A stretch of 64,000 nucleotides of DNA from Candidatus Saccharimonadota bacterium (GTDB lineage Bacteria; Patescibacteriota; Saccharimonadia; Saccharimonadales; Saccharimonadaceae). The DNA lies in contig JAGCAJ010000021.1 of NCBI GenBank assembly GCA_017652765.1, forward strand, positions 1-64,000. The letters run 5' to 3'. This document shows positions 15,249 to 23,286 of the stretch, piece by piece. The notes below the pieces were generated by a model. The model was not told the DNA's origin. It ran no database searches and was given only the letters and a program-made list of their open reading frames with translations. The translations under genes and the position numbers were made by a program. Position 1 is the first letter of the stretch. Each line of letters begins with the position of its first letter.

Positions 15249-16034
15249 ATGGATTTGTTAAATCGAGATTTTTTGTTGGTTGATAAACCAGCGGGAATGA
15301 GCTCTTTTGCGGTAGTGGCAAGAGTGCGGAGGATTTTGACGGAGCAGATGAGGGAAGATTATACTCGGCGTGGGCTAACTCCGCCAAAGAAGGCAAAGGT
15401 GGGGCATGCGGGGACGCTAGATCCGTTTGCGACAGGGCTGCTTATTTGTTTGCTTGGAAAAGGGACTAAGAAGGCGGGAGAGTTTTTGAAGAAAGATAAG
15501 AGATATGAGGCGACGATATGCTTGGGGAAGACGTCAACGACAGGAGATATCGAAGGGGAATTATCCGAATATGATATTTCTGGGGCACCGGTCGGTCGGC
15601 CCGTCGTTACGGGCGCCCTCCCTACTCCTTGCTCCCGTTGTCGCAAGATGGCCCCAGAAATACATATTCCGGATAATTCTCAAGTTCAATCTGTTATTAA
15701 GTCTTTTCAGGGACAGATAAAGCAACGGGTGCCGGCGTATTCGGCGGTAAAGATTAACGGGAGAAGGGCGTATGACCTTGCGAGGAAGGGCGTACAAGTC
15801 GAGATGCCGGAGCGAGAGGTGGAGATTTATGAGATTTCTATAATTGATTATAAGTGGCCATATCTTAAAATTGATTGCAAGGTGAGTTCGGGAACGTATA
15901 TTAGGGCGCTAGGGGAGGATATTGGAAAAGCACTAGGCGTGGGCGGGTATTTAACGGAGCTAAGGCGAACGGAGATTGGGGATTTTTCTATTAAAGATGC
16001 GGTGACGTTAGAAGATTTAGGGATTACAGATTAA
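15249..16034 (+). CDS. truB: tRNA pseudouridine-55 synthase TruB with an in-frame palindromic insert
   Basis: A 261-residue enzyme that makes pseudouridine 55 in the T-loop of tRNAs. The N-terminal LLVDKPAGMSSF and the catalytic VGHAGTLDPFATGLL (Asp near residue 58) are intact, as are YSAVKINGRRAYDLARKG and the later SGTYIRALGEDIG. Residues about 104-144 are encoded by a 122-bp palindromic element; relative to relatives this adds about 20-26 residues, including two extra cysteines, between GDIEGE and the PAYSAVK motif. The C-terminal PUA domain is short or absent, ending near GDFSIKDAVTLEDL, as in compact TruBs. Confidence 0.95.
   Translation: MDLLNRDFLLVDKPAGMSSFAVVARVRRILTEQMREDYTRRGLTPPKKAKVGHAGTLDPFATGLLICLLGKGTKKAGEFLKKDKRYEATICLGKTSTTGDIEGELSEYDISGAPVGRPVVTGALPTPCSRCRKMAPEIHIPDNSQVQSVIKSFQGQIKQRVPAYSAVKINGRRAYDLARKGVQVEMPEREVEIYEISIIDYKWPYLKIDCKVSSGTYIRALGEDIGKALGVGGYLTELRRTEIGDFSIKDAVTLEDLGITD
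15558..15679. repeat. In-frame palindromic element inside truB
   Basis: The left arm (15558-15586) and right arm (15651-15679) are near-perfect inverse repeats of about 29 bases: GAATTATCCG plus ATTTCTGGGGC on the left, GCCCCAGAAAT plus CGGATAATTC on the right. The 64-base core is GC-rich (CTCCCTACTCCTTGCTCCCG) and only loosely like the cores in polA and the TlyA-like gene. The reading frame is open across it. Confidence 0.8.
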
Positions 16035-16039
16035 GTAGC

Positions 16040-16068
16040 TTGAAATATTGATAGAGGTGTGATATAAT
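16040..16068 (+). promoter_or_regulatory. Promoter of rpsO
   Basis: TTGAAA, 17-base spacer, TATAAT (16063-16068). The rpsO ATG is seven bases after the -10 box, so the message would be leaderless. Confidence 0.75.
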
Positions 16069-16075
16069 TTATCGC

Positions 16076-16342
16076 ATGATAACAAAAGAGAAGAAAGCGG
16101 AGGCTATTTCTAAGATGGCTCGCTCTAAGAACGATGTAGGATCTCCAGAGGTCCAGGTCGCGATTCTAACTGAGCGCATCAAGGAAGTAACCGAGCACGT
16201 CAAGGAAAACAAGCACGATTTTATGGCTCGCCGTGGACTTATGCAAATGGTCGGCAAGCGCAAAAGAATGCTTAAGTACCTTGAAGAGACTGACTTCGAG
16301 AAGTATAAAGATACCGTGAAGAAGTTAGGGTTGCGTAAATAG
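16076..16342 (+). CDS. rpsO: Ribosomal protein S15
   Basis: An 88-residue protein binding the central domain of 16S rRNA. The typical S15 text is intact: DVGSPEVQVAILTERIKEVTEHVK, then KHDFMARRGLMQMVGKRKRMLKYL. Length is the usual 88-89. In many bacteria rpsO precedes pnp; here a minus-strand alarmone synthetase gene lies between them. Because the message looks leaderless, the classical S15 leader pseudoknot is unlikely. Confidence 0.98.
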   Translation: MITKEKKAEAISKMARSKNDVGSPEVQVAILTERIKEVTEHVKENKHDFMARRGLMQMVGKRKRMLKYLEETDFEKYKDTVKKLGLRK

Positions 16343-16404
16343 TAAACCGCTAATTATAAGCATCTACTTGGTTTTGAGCTTTGGCTCTGGCTCGGTGGAA
16401 TGAG

Positions 16405-16431
16405 AAAACCCGCTAATTATAGCGGGTTTTT
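16405..16431. terminator. Bidirectional terminator after rpsO / end of alarmone synthetase gene
   Basis: AAAACCCGCT and AGCGGGTTTT separated by six bases, with a T run on the plus strand. It overlaps the last codons of the minus-strand synthetase. A partial copy of the left side (CCGCTAATTATA) occurs 60 bases upstream near 16347. Confidence 0.8.
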
Positions 16432-17097
16432 GGTTGAAGAATTTGAGGTTTGGTTGAATTGAGAGACGACGCTTTTGAATTCGTCACCCCGAATATTGTC
16501 GGCATAATCGCGAAGCTCAATAGCCTTGGTGTCAAAATCGGCAAGAATTTCGCCAATGATTTTGAACTGTTTAAGATTGTCTGGGCTAGCTTTGGGATTT
16601 TTGTATCCTACGATATGCTCTAATGTAGCCCATAGGTCCATAGCTTTGTCGCGAATCTGAATTTCTACGGGGATAGCTTTGCTACTGTTCATAAAATATA
16701 TTTCCATAAAAACAATTAGATGCAAGCTACGATAGCCGTTTTTCTTGGGATGTTCAACGTAATTACGCTCATCTATGACCGTCATACTAGGCTGACGAAT
16801 GATAGCATCTCTGACGATTTTAATATCGTCACGGAAAGGCGTAACGACGCGGACACCAGCAATATCTTTGATATTGTTTTTGATACTATCCATAGTAAGC
16901 TCATAACCTTTGCGGTTACATTTTTCTATGACAGAATCAAAAGTTTTAACTCGCCATTCAAGCGAATCAAACGGCGAGCGGTCGCCACTCATCTCTGTTT
17001 CTTGGCGAAGATTTTCCAATCTAGCCATGACCGTACGCAGGGCGCATTTACACTCTGTAGCGTAGGCTTCAAATTCTTCTCTTAAATATTTTTCCAT
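16417..17097 (-). CDS. Small alarmone synthetase, RelA/SpoT synthetase domain
   Basis: A 226-residue single-domain (p)ppGpp synthetase of the RelQ/YjbM type, making alarmones from ATP and GTP or GDP. Visible motifs: IKDIAGVRVVTPF (about 75-87), EHPKKNGYRSLHLIV (about 113-127, substrate-binding) and PVEIQIRDKAMDLWATLEH (about 140-158, with the catalytic Glu). There is no HD hydrolase, TGS or ACT domain, so it cannot degrade alarmones. A good ribosome-binding site (CAGGGGG) precedes the ATG. It is likely the organism's stringent-response source if no long Rel exists elsewhere. Confidence 0.92.
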   Translation of the reverse strand: MEKYLREEFEAYATECKCALRTVMARLENLRQETEMSGDRSPFDSLEWRVKTFDSVIEKCNRKGYELTMDSIKNNIKDIAGVRVVTPFRDDIKIVRDAIIRQPSMTVIDERNYVEHPKKNGYRSLHLIVFMEIYFMNSSKAIPVEIQIRDKAMDLWATLEHIVGYKNPKASPDNLKQFKIIGEILADFDTKAIELRDYADNIRGDEFKSVVSQFNQTSNSSTKNPL

Positions 17098-17166
17098 TTT
17101 ACACCCCCTGGAACTAAAATACTATGGTTATCACCTCTGTTGAGGCAAAATCAACACATCTTGTCT

Positions 17167-17208
17167 ATTATAGCACAGATAGACTAAAAAGTCAATATGT
17201 GGTAAAAT
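17167..17208. promoter_or_regulatory. Divergent promoters of the alarmone synthetase gene and pnp
   Basis: The minus strand carries TATAAT (17167-17172), about 70 bases before the synthetase start. The plus strand carries GTGGTAAAAT (-10 box TAAAAT, 17203-17208), leading into the pnp leader. Confidence 0.55.
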
Positions 17209-17226
17209 AGAGATAGTAAATTAATA

Positions 17227-17281
17227 GGGAAGACGGCAGATAATTGCTCTCTAATCGAGATCAGCTATCTGAGGTTTTCCC
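17227..17281 (+). promoter_or_regulatory. pnp 5' leader hairpin
   Basis: A long hairpin in the pnp leader: GGGAAGAC pairs with GTTTTCCC, and CAGATA with TATCTG further in. It ends directly before the AAAGG ribosome-binding site. E. coli pnp is autoregulated through a leader hairpin cut by RNase III, so this is a likely control site here by analogy. Confidence 0.6.
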
Positions 17282-17296
17282 GGAAAGGTGTTTTTA

Positions 17297-19477
17297 ATGG
17301 ATATTATTAATCCTAAAGGGTTAAAAACTGAGCATATCTCGACGGAATGGTGTGGACGCGAGTTGACACTAGAAGTAAACAGGGTCGGGTTTAGATCAAC
17401 ATCGTCTGTGCTGGCTAGATATGGTGATACTGTAGTACTTGGTAGCGTGGTTGTATCTAAGAAGCCGGTGGAGCAGGATTTCTTCCCACTTTCTATTGAA
17501 TATGAAGAGAAGTTCTATGCGGCGGGGAAGATATCTGGGAGCAAGTTTATTAAGCGCGAGGGGAAGCCTTCTGATAATGCGATTTTGGTTGGGCGCTTGA
17601 TTGACCGTCCGATTCGTCCGCTGTTTCCAAAGGGATATCGTCAAGAGGTGCAGGTGGTGGCGACGGTGCTTTCGATGGACCCTAATTTCCGTCCAGATTG
17701 CGTAGCGATGGTGGCAGCAAGCGCAGCTTTGCACTGTGCTGGGATTCCGTTTGATGGGCCAGTAGCAGGGGTGAGAATTGGCAAAGTAAACGGGGAATTT
17801 AAGGCATTTTTGAGTGCCGAGGAAAGAGAAGCTTCTGACCTAGACCTAGTGGTCGCAGTTAGAGATGGCAAGGTGATGATGGTGGAAGCTGGTGCAAACG
17901 AAGTACCAGAAGAAGAGATTATTGAGGCGATGAAGTGGGCAACTGAAAATTGTAAGCCAGCGCTAGAGCTTCAGAATAAACTTCGCAAGATTGTGAAGCC
18001 AGAGGAATTGCCATATGAATTAACTTTGCCTGAGGAATCAATTCAGGAAAAAGTCGATAAGTGGTGCGAGTCTAAGTTTGCGGGCGGGAAAATTCGCGGA
18101 AATGTGTTGGAACGGCAAAAAATTTGTGATGAGCTACGTGAAGAAATGGATGCAGAATTTGCGCTAGGGCTTGGTGAAGGCGAAAATGATGAAGAAAAAA
18201 TCGCGGATTATGAAGCTAGATTTAAGAAAGATTATGATGAGGCGTTTGAGTTAGCCGTACATCATGAGGTACGCAGGGGAATTATCGAAGATGGCGTACG
18301 CCCAGATGGTAGAAAGACTACAGAAGTGCGTCCACTCAGCTCGCAGGTGGCGGTGCTTCCTAGGGTGCATGGATCTTCACTATTCACGCGTGGATTGACC
18401 CAGGCGATGAACATTGTAACGCTCGCGCCGATGAGTTTTGCGCAAGTAGTGGACACGATGGAAGTAACGGATGGGATTCGTCGCTATATTCACCATTATA
18501 ATGCGGCGCCGTTTACGGTGGGCGAGACCGGTAGGATTGGTAGTCCTGGACGTCGTGAGGTAGGACATGGATATTTAGCGGAAAGAGCTTTGATGCCGGT
18601 GTTGCCATCCGTAGAAGATTTTCCATATGCAATTAGAAGTGTAACAGAAATTATGTCTCAGAATGGGTCTACTTCTATGGCTGCGACTTGTTCTTCTTGC
18701 CTAGCTTTAATGGACGCAGGTGTGCCTCTAAGACGCCCTGTATCTGGCGTAGCTATGGGGCTAATGGTAGATGTGCCTAAGGGTCAGGAAATCACGGCAA
18801 AAGATATTGACAAAGCATATGTACTAACGGATTTGATGGATGCTGAGGACTTTGCGGGGGATATGGACTTTAAGGTGACCGGTACGACTAAAGGCGTAAC
18901 GGCGCTCCAGATGGATATGAAGGTACACGGTTTGCCGGTAGAAATTCTAGAGAAAGCAATTAAGCAGTCTCATGAGGGTAGGATGTTCATTCTGGACCAT
19001 ATGCTATCTGTTATCCCGGGACCACGTGAACATATTTCCGAGCATGCACCAAGGATTGAGAAGCTAAAGATTAATCCAGACAAGATTGGTGCCGTGATTG
19101 GTAAGGGTGGCGAGATGATTAATAAGATTACCACTGAGACTGGTGCAATGGTAGATATTGAGGACGATGGACTAGTGACGATTTCTGGAACTAATGCCGA
19201 GTCTATTGAGAAGGCGCTTGAGTGGGTAAAATCGCTTACGGAAGAGCCAGAAGTGGGGAAGATTTATACTGGTAAAGTCGTGACAATTAAGGATTTTGGG
19301 GCGTTCGTAAATATTCTTCCGGGAATTGATGGAATGCTACATATTTCTCAGATTTCTGATAAGAGAATTGCCAATGTAACGGATGTACTAAAAGTTGGAC
19401 AGGAAGTGAAGGTTAAGCTAGTGGCGATTGATGATAAGGGGAAGTTGTCGCTAAGTATGAAAAATATTCAACAATAA
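17297..19477 (+). CDS. pnp: Polyribonucleotide nucleotidyltransferase (PNPase)
   Basis: About 726 residues. PNPase degrades RNA phosphorolytically from the 3' end as a trimer. Domain order: first RNase PH domain (about 10-145, ending in FRPDCVAMVAASAAL), helical linker, second RNase PH domain (about 320-545; GRKTTEVRPLSSQV, EIMSQNGSTSMAATCSSCLA, DAEDFAGDMDFKV), KH domain (KIGAVIGKGGEMINKI, about 590-605) and S1 domain (GKIYTGKVVTIKDFGAFV). ATG 17297 is preferred over GTG 17288 because it sits ten bases after AAAGG. A palindromic repeat follows directly. Confidence 0.97.
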   Translation: MDIINPKGLKTEHISTEWCGRELTLEVNRVGFRSTSSVLARYGDTVVLGSVVVSKKPVEQDFFPLSIEYEEKFYAAGKISGSKFIKREGKPSDNAILVGRLIDRPIRPLFPKGYRQEVQVVATVLSMDPNFRPDCVAMVAASAALHCAGIPFDGPVAGVRIGKVNGEFKAFLSAEEREASDLDLVVAVRDGKVMMVEAGANEVPEEEIIEAMKWATENCKPALELQNKLRKIVKPEELPYELTLPEESIQEKVDKWCESKFAGGKIRGNVLERQKICDELREEMDAEFALGLGEGENDEEKIADYEARFKKDYDEAFELAVHHEVRRGIIEDGVRPDGRKTTEVRPLSSQVAVLPRVHGSSLFTRGLTQAMNIVTLAPMSFAQVVDTMEVTDGIRRYIHHYNAAPFTVGETGRIGSPGRREVGHGYLAERALMPVLPSVEDFPYAIRSVTEIMSQNGSTSMAATCSSCLALMDAGVPLRRPVSGVAMGLMVDVPKGQEITAKDIDKAYVLTDLMDAEDFAGDMDFKVTGTTKGVTALQMDMKVHGLPVEILEKAIKQSHEGRMFILDHMLSVIPGPREHISEHAPRIEKLKINPDKIGAVIGKGGEMINKITTETGAMVDIEDDGLVTISGTNAESIEKALEWVKSLTEEPEVGKIYTGKVVTIKDFGAFVNILPGIDGMLHISQISDKRIANVTDVLKVGQEVKVKLVAIDDKGKLSLSMKNIQQ

Positions 19478-19882
19478 ATTGGCGCAAAGTGGCTCGTTTT
19501 CTGTCGCTCGGTTTTTGGCCTAAACACCACTATTTTCAAGGCTAACGTGTTCGATTTTGGCGGTTAGCATATATTGCACTTTTTTCTTCAAGACTTGAAT
19601 CAAAAGCACGTATCGCTTTGCGATAAATCGCTGCTTCACTCGGAAGAGAAAACAAGTTTTCTCTTCTCTCGTTTCATTGCGAGTTCATACACTGGAAAAT
19701 CCTACGGATTTTCGTCAGGAATATACGTGTTTTGATTCAAATCTAAATAGGGTCATTCAGAAAAAAGTCAATATATGCTTCCCGCCTCTACCGCGCTCGG
19801 TAAAAAACGACACAACGGACAGTTGCTCCAATGGTTTTATAGAATGGGTAGAGCCTTGGTCGCCGGAGTATTTTTTTGTCTA
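19478..19882. repeat. Long imperfect palindromic repeat, copy 2 (gene-free stretch)
   Basis: The pnp-ftsK gap contains no credible gene. It is a large inverted repeat: AGCATATATTGCACTTTTTT plus TTGAATCAAAAGCACGTAT on the left are matched by ATACGTGTTTTGATTCAA and AAAAAAGTCAATATATGCT on the right. Nested inside is a hairpin (AGAGAAAACAAGTTTTCTCT). The first 65 bases after the pnp stop repeat the 10961-11025 block, and the right side shares AACGGACAG with copy 1. It could terminate pnp transcription, encode a structured RNA, or be a degenerate mobile element. Confidence 0.8.
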
Positions 19883-19903
19883 AGTTTTATCATAAGGGAA
19901 GAG

Positions 19904-19916
19904 CTTGTGGTATAAT
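19904..19916 (+). promoter_or_regulatory. CTTGTGGTATAAT promoter of ftsK
   Basis: The recurring 13-mer ending in a consensus -10, eight bases before the ftsK ATG. There is no good -35 box at the usual distance, suggesting an extended -10 promoter. Confidence 0.7.
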
Positions 19917-19924
19917 GGGCATAT

Positions 19925-22156
19925 ATGGCTAAGAAAAAAGCGACATCGCGGAAGAAGGGGAGCCGCAAAACAAGAGAGGTAGCGCCGGAGCATGAACTTC
20001 CGGGCGGATTTTGGCGACAAGTTGTAGCAGTGCTAATGATAGCGCTGGCAGTATTTCTAGTGTTGACTTGGTTTGGTAGCGGTGGAAAAGTGCTGAACGA
20101 CGTAGATGCGGGGGCATTCTTTGTGATTGGATATGGAAAATTCTTGCTACCGATACTGCTCGTCTATATGGCGGTAAAAATTTTCCGGACGCCAGGGAAT
20201 AGGCTTCCGGTAGTAGTGTGGATTGCTTCGATTCTGATGGTGCTTTGGGCATCGGGAATTATGGGGATTCCGACGATTGGGCAGGAAAATCCTACTGGTG
20301 GTGTAGTAGGCGAAGCACTAAACAAGGTTGCTGTGCAAATTCTGGAGCCAGGAGTGGCGGTGTTTCTTTATATTGTTTTGATATTTATTACAGCATTATT
20401 TATTTTGCAGGTGTCGCCAGCTACGGTGTTTAAGGGGTTATTTGCGATGCTTCGGTCCACTAAGAAAGAGGAAGACGCAGAGAACGCAAAGATTGTGCGC
20501 GCGGCGAACAAGGCTGCGGCGAGCGGAGACTTAGATATTAAGGTTAATTCTGGCGTAGCGACGGTGGATAGTATAGCCAAGATGAAAGTTAATGCGCCAA
20601 AGGCTGCAAAGACAGAGCCGGTAGTAGAGCGGGCGCTCGTGTCTGTGTCCGATCCTGACTGGAAGATGCCAAGCGTAGACTTATTAGAGAAAAAACAGTC
20701 GCCAGCAGATCCAGGAAATCACCAACAGAATGCATTTATTATTAAGTCAACACTCGCAGAGTTTGGGATTGATGTAGAGATGGAGGGGGCAAATGTAGGC
20801 CCTAGAGTTACTCAGTATACTATGAAGCCGCCTGCTGGGGTGAATCTTTCTAAAATCTTAGCGCGTGATAAGGAGTTAGCGCTTAATCTTGCGGTAGATA
20901 AAATTAGGATTGAAGCGCCAATTCCGGGGACTAGAAGTGTAGGTGTAGAAATTCCAAATGTGAAGCCAGCAGATGTAAGAATGCGTGGTGTGTTAGAGAG
21001 TAAGGAATGGAAAGAGGCAGAAGATCCGTTGACATTCGCAGTAGGAAAAGATATCTCTGGGCGGAGCGTGGTAGCGAATCTAGCAAAAATGCCACACCTT
21101 CTAATTGCTGGTACTACTGGTTCCGGTAAGTCCGTGATGACAAACACGCTCATATCTTCGCTTTTATATCGTAATGCACCGAGCGATATGAAGTTAATTA
21201 TTGTAGATCCAAAGCAGGTGGAAATGGTGCAATACAATGACATTCCACATCTCTTGACTCCGATTATTACCTCTGTCGATAAGGCGCTTTCTGCGATGAA
21301 GTGGGCGGTGAACGAGATGGAAAGGCGTTATTCTCTAATGGCGGAGGAGAAGGTAAAAAATATTGTTGATTATAACAAAAAGATGGCAAAGAAGGGCACT
21401 GTAACGGTGGCTGATGAGGATGGTAACGAGCAGAAGCATGATGGTGGAAAGATGCCATATATTGTAGTAGTAATTGATGAGATGGCGGACCTAATGATGA
21501 TGGCGGGGAAAGACCTAGAAATGCTAATCGTACGCATCGCACAGAAAGGTCGTGCGGCGGGTATTCACCTAGTACTAGCAACGCAGAGGCCAGAAGTTAA
21601 AGTGATTACGGGCCTAATTAAGGCAAACATTCCGGGTAGGATTGCATTTGCGGTGGGGAGCCAGATGGATTCACGTATTATGCTCGATATGGGTGGCGCA
21701 GAAAAATTACTAGGTAAAGGTGATATGTTGATGCTGACAACAGAGATGATGGGAAAGCCACGCCGTATTCAGGGTGCATGGGCGAGTGATGATGACATTA
21801 ACAAGCTCACAGATTTCTTGCGTGAGCAAAGGGCGCCAGAATATAACGATGAGGTAGTTTCTCAGGCAGTACAAATTAAGGGGCTAGGGCCGGCTGACGG
21901 GGGAGCGATTGGTGACTTAGGGCGCAAATACGATCCAAATGATCCGGTAGTGAGAAAGGCAGTAGAGATTACGCTGTCAAAGGGTAAATTCTCTACAGCG
22001 ATGCTACAGACGTATTTAGGCAAAGGGCACGGGTTTGTGTCTGGGCTTGCGATTTGGTTAGAAGAAGTAGGGGTGATTGGGCCGGCGAACGGGAATAAGC
22101 CGAGGGATGTGCTGATAGCTTCTATGGACGAGTTTGACCAGCTAGCAAACGCATAA
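19925..22156 (+). CDS. ftsK: DNA translocase FtsK/SpoIIIE
   Basis: A 743-residue septal DNA pump that moves chromosome ends through the closing septum. The N-terminal part has about four hydrophobic helices (residues 30-185), followed by a short linker. The motor follows: Walker A IAGTTGSGKSVMTN (about 395-408), KLIIVDPKQVEMVQYNDIPH, Walker B IVVVIDEMADLMM (about 511-523) and LATQRPEVKVITGLIKANIP. The C-terminal gamma winged-helix (about 680-735, KFSTAMLQTYLGKGHG) would read polar sequence tags. Total length is shorter than E. coli FtsK but normal for SpoIIIE-type proteins. A palindromic element overlaps its stop codon. Confidence 0.97.
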   Translation: MAKKKATSRKKGSRKTREVAPEHELPGGFWRQVVAVLMIALAVFLVLTWFGSGGKVLNDVDAGAFFVIGYGKFLLPILLVYMAVKIFRTPGNRLPVVVWIASILMVLWASGIMGIPTIGQENPTGGVVGEALNKVAVQILEPGVAVFLYIVLIFITALFILQVSPATVFKGLFAMLRSTKKEEDAENAKIVRAANKAAASGDLDIKVNSGVATVDSIAKMKVNAPKAAKTEPVVERALVSVSDPDWKMPSVDLLEKKQSPADPGNHQQNAFIIKSTLAEFGIDVEMEGANVGPRVTQYTMKPPAGVNLSKILARDKELALNLAVDKIRIEAPIPGTRSVGVEIPNVKPADVRMRGVLESKEWKEAEDPLTFAVGKDISGRSVVANLAKMPHLLIAGTTGSGKSVMTNTLISSLLYRNAPSDMKLIIVDPKQVEMVQYNDIPHLLTPIITSVDKALSAMKWAVNEMERRYSLMAEEKVKNIVDYNKKMAKKGTVTVADEDGNEQKHDGGKMPYIVVVIDEMADLMMMAGKDLEMLIVRIAQKGRAAGIHLVLATQRPEVKVITGLIKANIPGRIAFAVGSQMDSRIMLDMGGAEKLLGKGDMLMLTTEMMGKPRRIQGAWASDDDINKLTDFLREQRAPEYNDEVVSQAVQIKGLGPADGGAIGDLGRKYDPNDPVVRKAVEITLSKGKFSTAMLQTYLGKGHGFVSGLAIWLEEVGVIGPANGNKPRDVLIASMDEFDQLANA

Positions 22157-22255
22157 AAGCGGTCATCTACTGCTTCAGCAGATACGTTGCTCGCTCACCG
22201 TACCATAAGTACGGCTCGCTCCGCTACTCCCGCTTCATTGTATCTAACCGCTTTT
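22155..22255. repeat. Palindromic element after ftsK
   Basis: Starts within the ftsK stop codon. AAAAGCGG at the left pairs with CCGCTTTT at the right, with further pairing of TCATCTAC-type and GTATCTAA-type bases. Its core, GCTCGCTCACCGTACC-ATA-AGTACG then GCTCGCTCCGC, is nearly the same as that in polA and at the start of the TlyA-like gene. At this site it could act as a 3' mRNA hairpin. Confidence 0.8.
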
Positions 22256-22332
22256 CTGCGTTCGCCGATAAACTACTCCTAGAAACTTGCAGTACGGGGT
22301 GGTGGCGGTCAGTTAAGTGGTTTGAAAGTGTT

Positions 22333-22355
22333 TATGTTGTAAATTTTACAACATA
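22333..22355. promoter_or_regulatory. Operator-like palindrome
   Basis: TATGTTGTAAA and TTTACAACATA, perfect 11-bp arms around a single T. Such a short AT-rich dyad suggests a dimeric regulator's binding site, but there is no gene start close by. Confidence 0.4.
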
Positions 22356-22659
22356 GGATTTTTAGAATGAAATATAGGGGGAGTTGTGGGAAAGTATAGT
22401 AAAAATCCAATATTATGACATGAGGATAGCCTAAATGTCCAAAATGCAAGCGCTAGCATGATACTTTCTGTACTAGTAGGTGGAAAATATTATATTATGG
22501 GTGGAGGGGTGTGGAAAAGTAGTCTCTTTTGGCTATTTTTTGGACAAAAAACGGGCGAGTACCAGAGAAAAACAAAAAAGTAAAGCGCTAGCATTAACCT
22601 TGTGGAAAAATAACATGGATATGCTTTTATTTTCTATGTCAATCAGCCATACTGAAGGT

Positions 22660-22777
22660 GGGTTGGGAGAGAGGTGTCGGTGCAGTGGCGTGGGGGAGCA
22701 GCTCAGAAGGAGCTAAAAGCTGTTCTTGGTAAGTGGAAGACATAGAGAAGCGTCGCGCACGGCATCCCACTAAACCC
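22660..22777 (+). ncRNA. Candidate structured RNA of unknown class
   Basis: A GC-rich block in an AT-rich gap folds on inspection into a closed domain. GGGTT/AACCC and GGGA/TCCC form the base, TGTC/GGCA and GTGC/GCAC continue the stem, and GGGAGCAGCT/AGCTGTTCTT (22694-22703 with 22718-22727) forms a ten-pair upper helix with some G-U pairs. It lacks the SRP GGAAGCAGC core, the tmRNA tRNA-like end and RNase P motifs. No clear promoter or terminator was found, so the strand is a guess. Confidence 0.35.
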
Positions 22778-22811
22778 GGTAGCAGGACTTGCGAAAAAAC
22801 AAAAACTGGGG

Positions 22812-22869
22812 TATAATAGTAGAGATATTAACTAATTACTCAGCAAGTGGGTCTAGAGCCGCATTTGCT
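22812..22869 (+). promoter_or_regulatory. rpsF promoter and possible S6:S18 leader motif
   Basis: TATAAT at 22812-22817 starts a leader of about 65 bases. A hairpin lies at 22842-22869: AGCAA pairs with TTGCT, and GTGG with CCGC inside. Many bacteria control rpsF-rpsR through an S6:S18-binding leader with a conserved CCG; a CCG is present here on the 3' side, but the exact fold is not proven. Confidence 0.45.
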
Positions 22870-22888
22870 TTAACCAAAGGAGTAAATA

Positions 22889-23263
22889 ATGCGCCAGTAT
22901 GAACTGACTGTGCTGATTCATCCCGATCTTGAGATGAATTTGCAACCGGCTCTCGACAAGATTGGTAAGATTGTCGAGACCGCTGGGGGAAAGATTACCA
23001 AAGAGGTAAACGAAGGTAAAAAGCGTTTAGCCTCAAAAGTAAAGAAGCAAGAATTTGCTGTTTACTACTACTTTGAACTAGACCTGCCAAAAGGCAAGGG
23101 AGTTGCAAAGAAAGTCACCGACGCACTTGATATTCAGGATGAATATCTACGCCATCTACTTGTAACCGTAGACGAAAATCGGTTAAAGATGGAAGCAAAG
23201 CGCAAAGAGCGCAAGAGCGAGGATGATAGCGAAGCTGAAGAAGAGACTGAAGCTGAAGCTTAA
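22889..23263 (+). CDS. rpsF: Ribosomal protein S6
   Basis: A 124-residue small-subunit protein that binds 16S rRNA as a dimer with S18. The start MRQYELTVLIHPDLE and the later KKQEFAVYYYFELDLPKG match the S6 fold, and the C-terminal tail is acidic (SEDDSEAEEETEAEA). A strong AAAGGAG site lies seven bases before the ATG. It is the first gene of an rpsF-ssb-rpsR-efp cluster, the first three in the common bacterial order. Confidence 0.97.
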   Translation: MRQYELTVLIHPDLEMNLQPALDKIGKIVETAGGKITKEVNEGKKRLASKVKKQEFAVYYYFELDLPKGKGVAKKVTDALDIQDEYLRHLLVTVDENRLKMEAKRKERKSEDDSEAEEETEAEA

Positions 23264-23286
23264 ATAAAGTAAAGAAGGAGGAATAT

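Larger units (their letters stand above)
22256..22811. other. Gene-free stretch between ftsK and rpsF
   Basis: About 560 bases without a supported gene. It holds an 11-bp-arm palindrome (22333-22355), two copies of AGCGCTAGCAT (22449-22459 and 22584-22594), two TGTGGAAAA words of DnaA-box type, and a candidate structured RNA (22660-22777). The single open frame here (22480-22716) has no recognisable content and no good start. Confidence 0.5.

Noticed and set aside
19677-19883. 68-codon open frame between pnp and ftsK
   Set aside because: Consists of the right arm of the long palindromic repeat; no start signal.
22300-22620. Possible replication origin
   Set aside because: Two TGTGGAAAA words match a relaxed DnaA box and the area is AT-rich, but genes on both sides run on the plus strand with the same G-rich bias, there is no dnaA or dnaN nearby, and there is no box cluster.
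22480-22716. 78-codon open frame
   Set aside because: No ribosome-binding site, no recognisable domain, unusual composition, and it overlaps the foldable RNA block.
22660-22777. SRP RNA or tmRNA
   Set aside because: The SRP GGAAGCAGC/GTCAG core and the tmRNA tRNA-like ends are absent.
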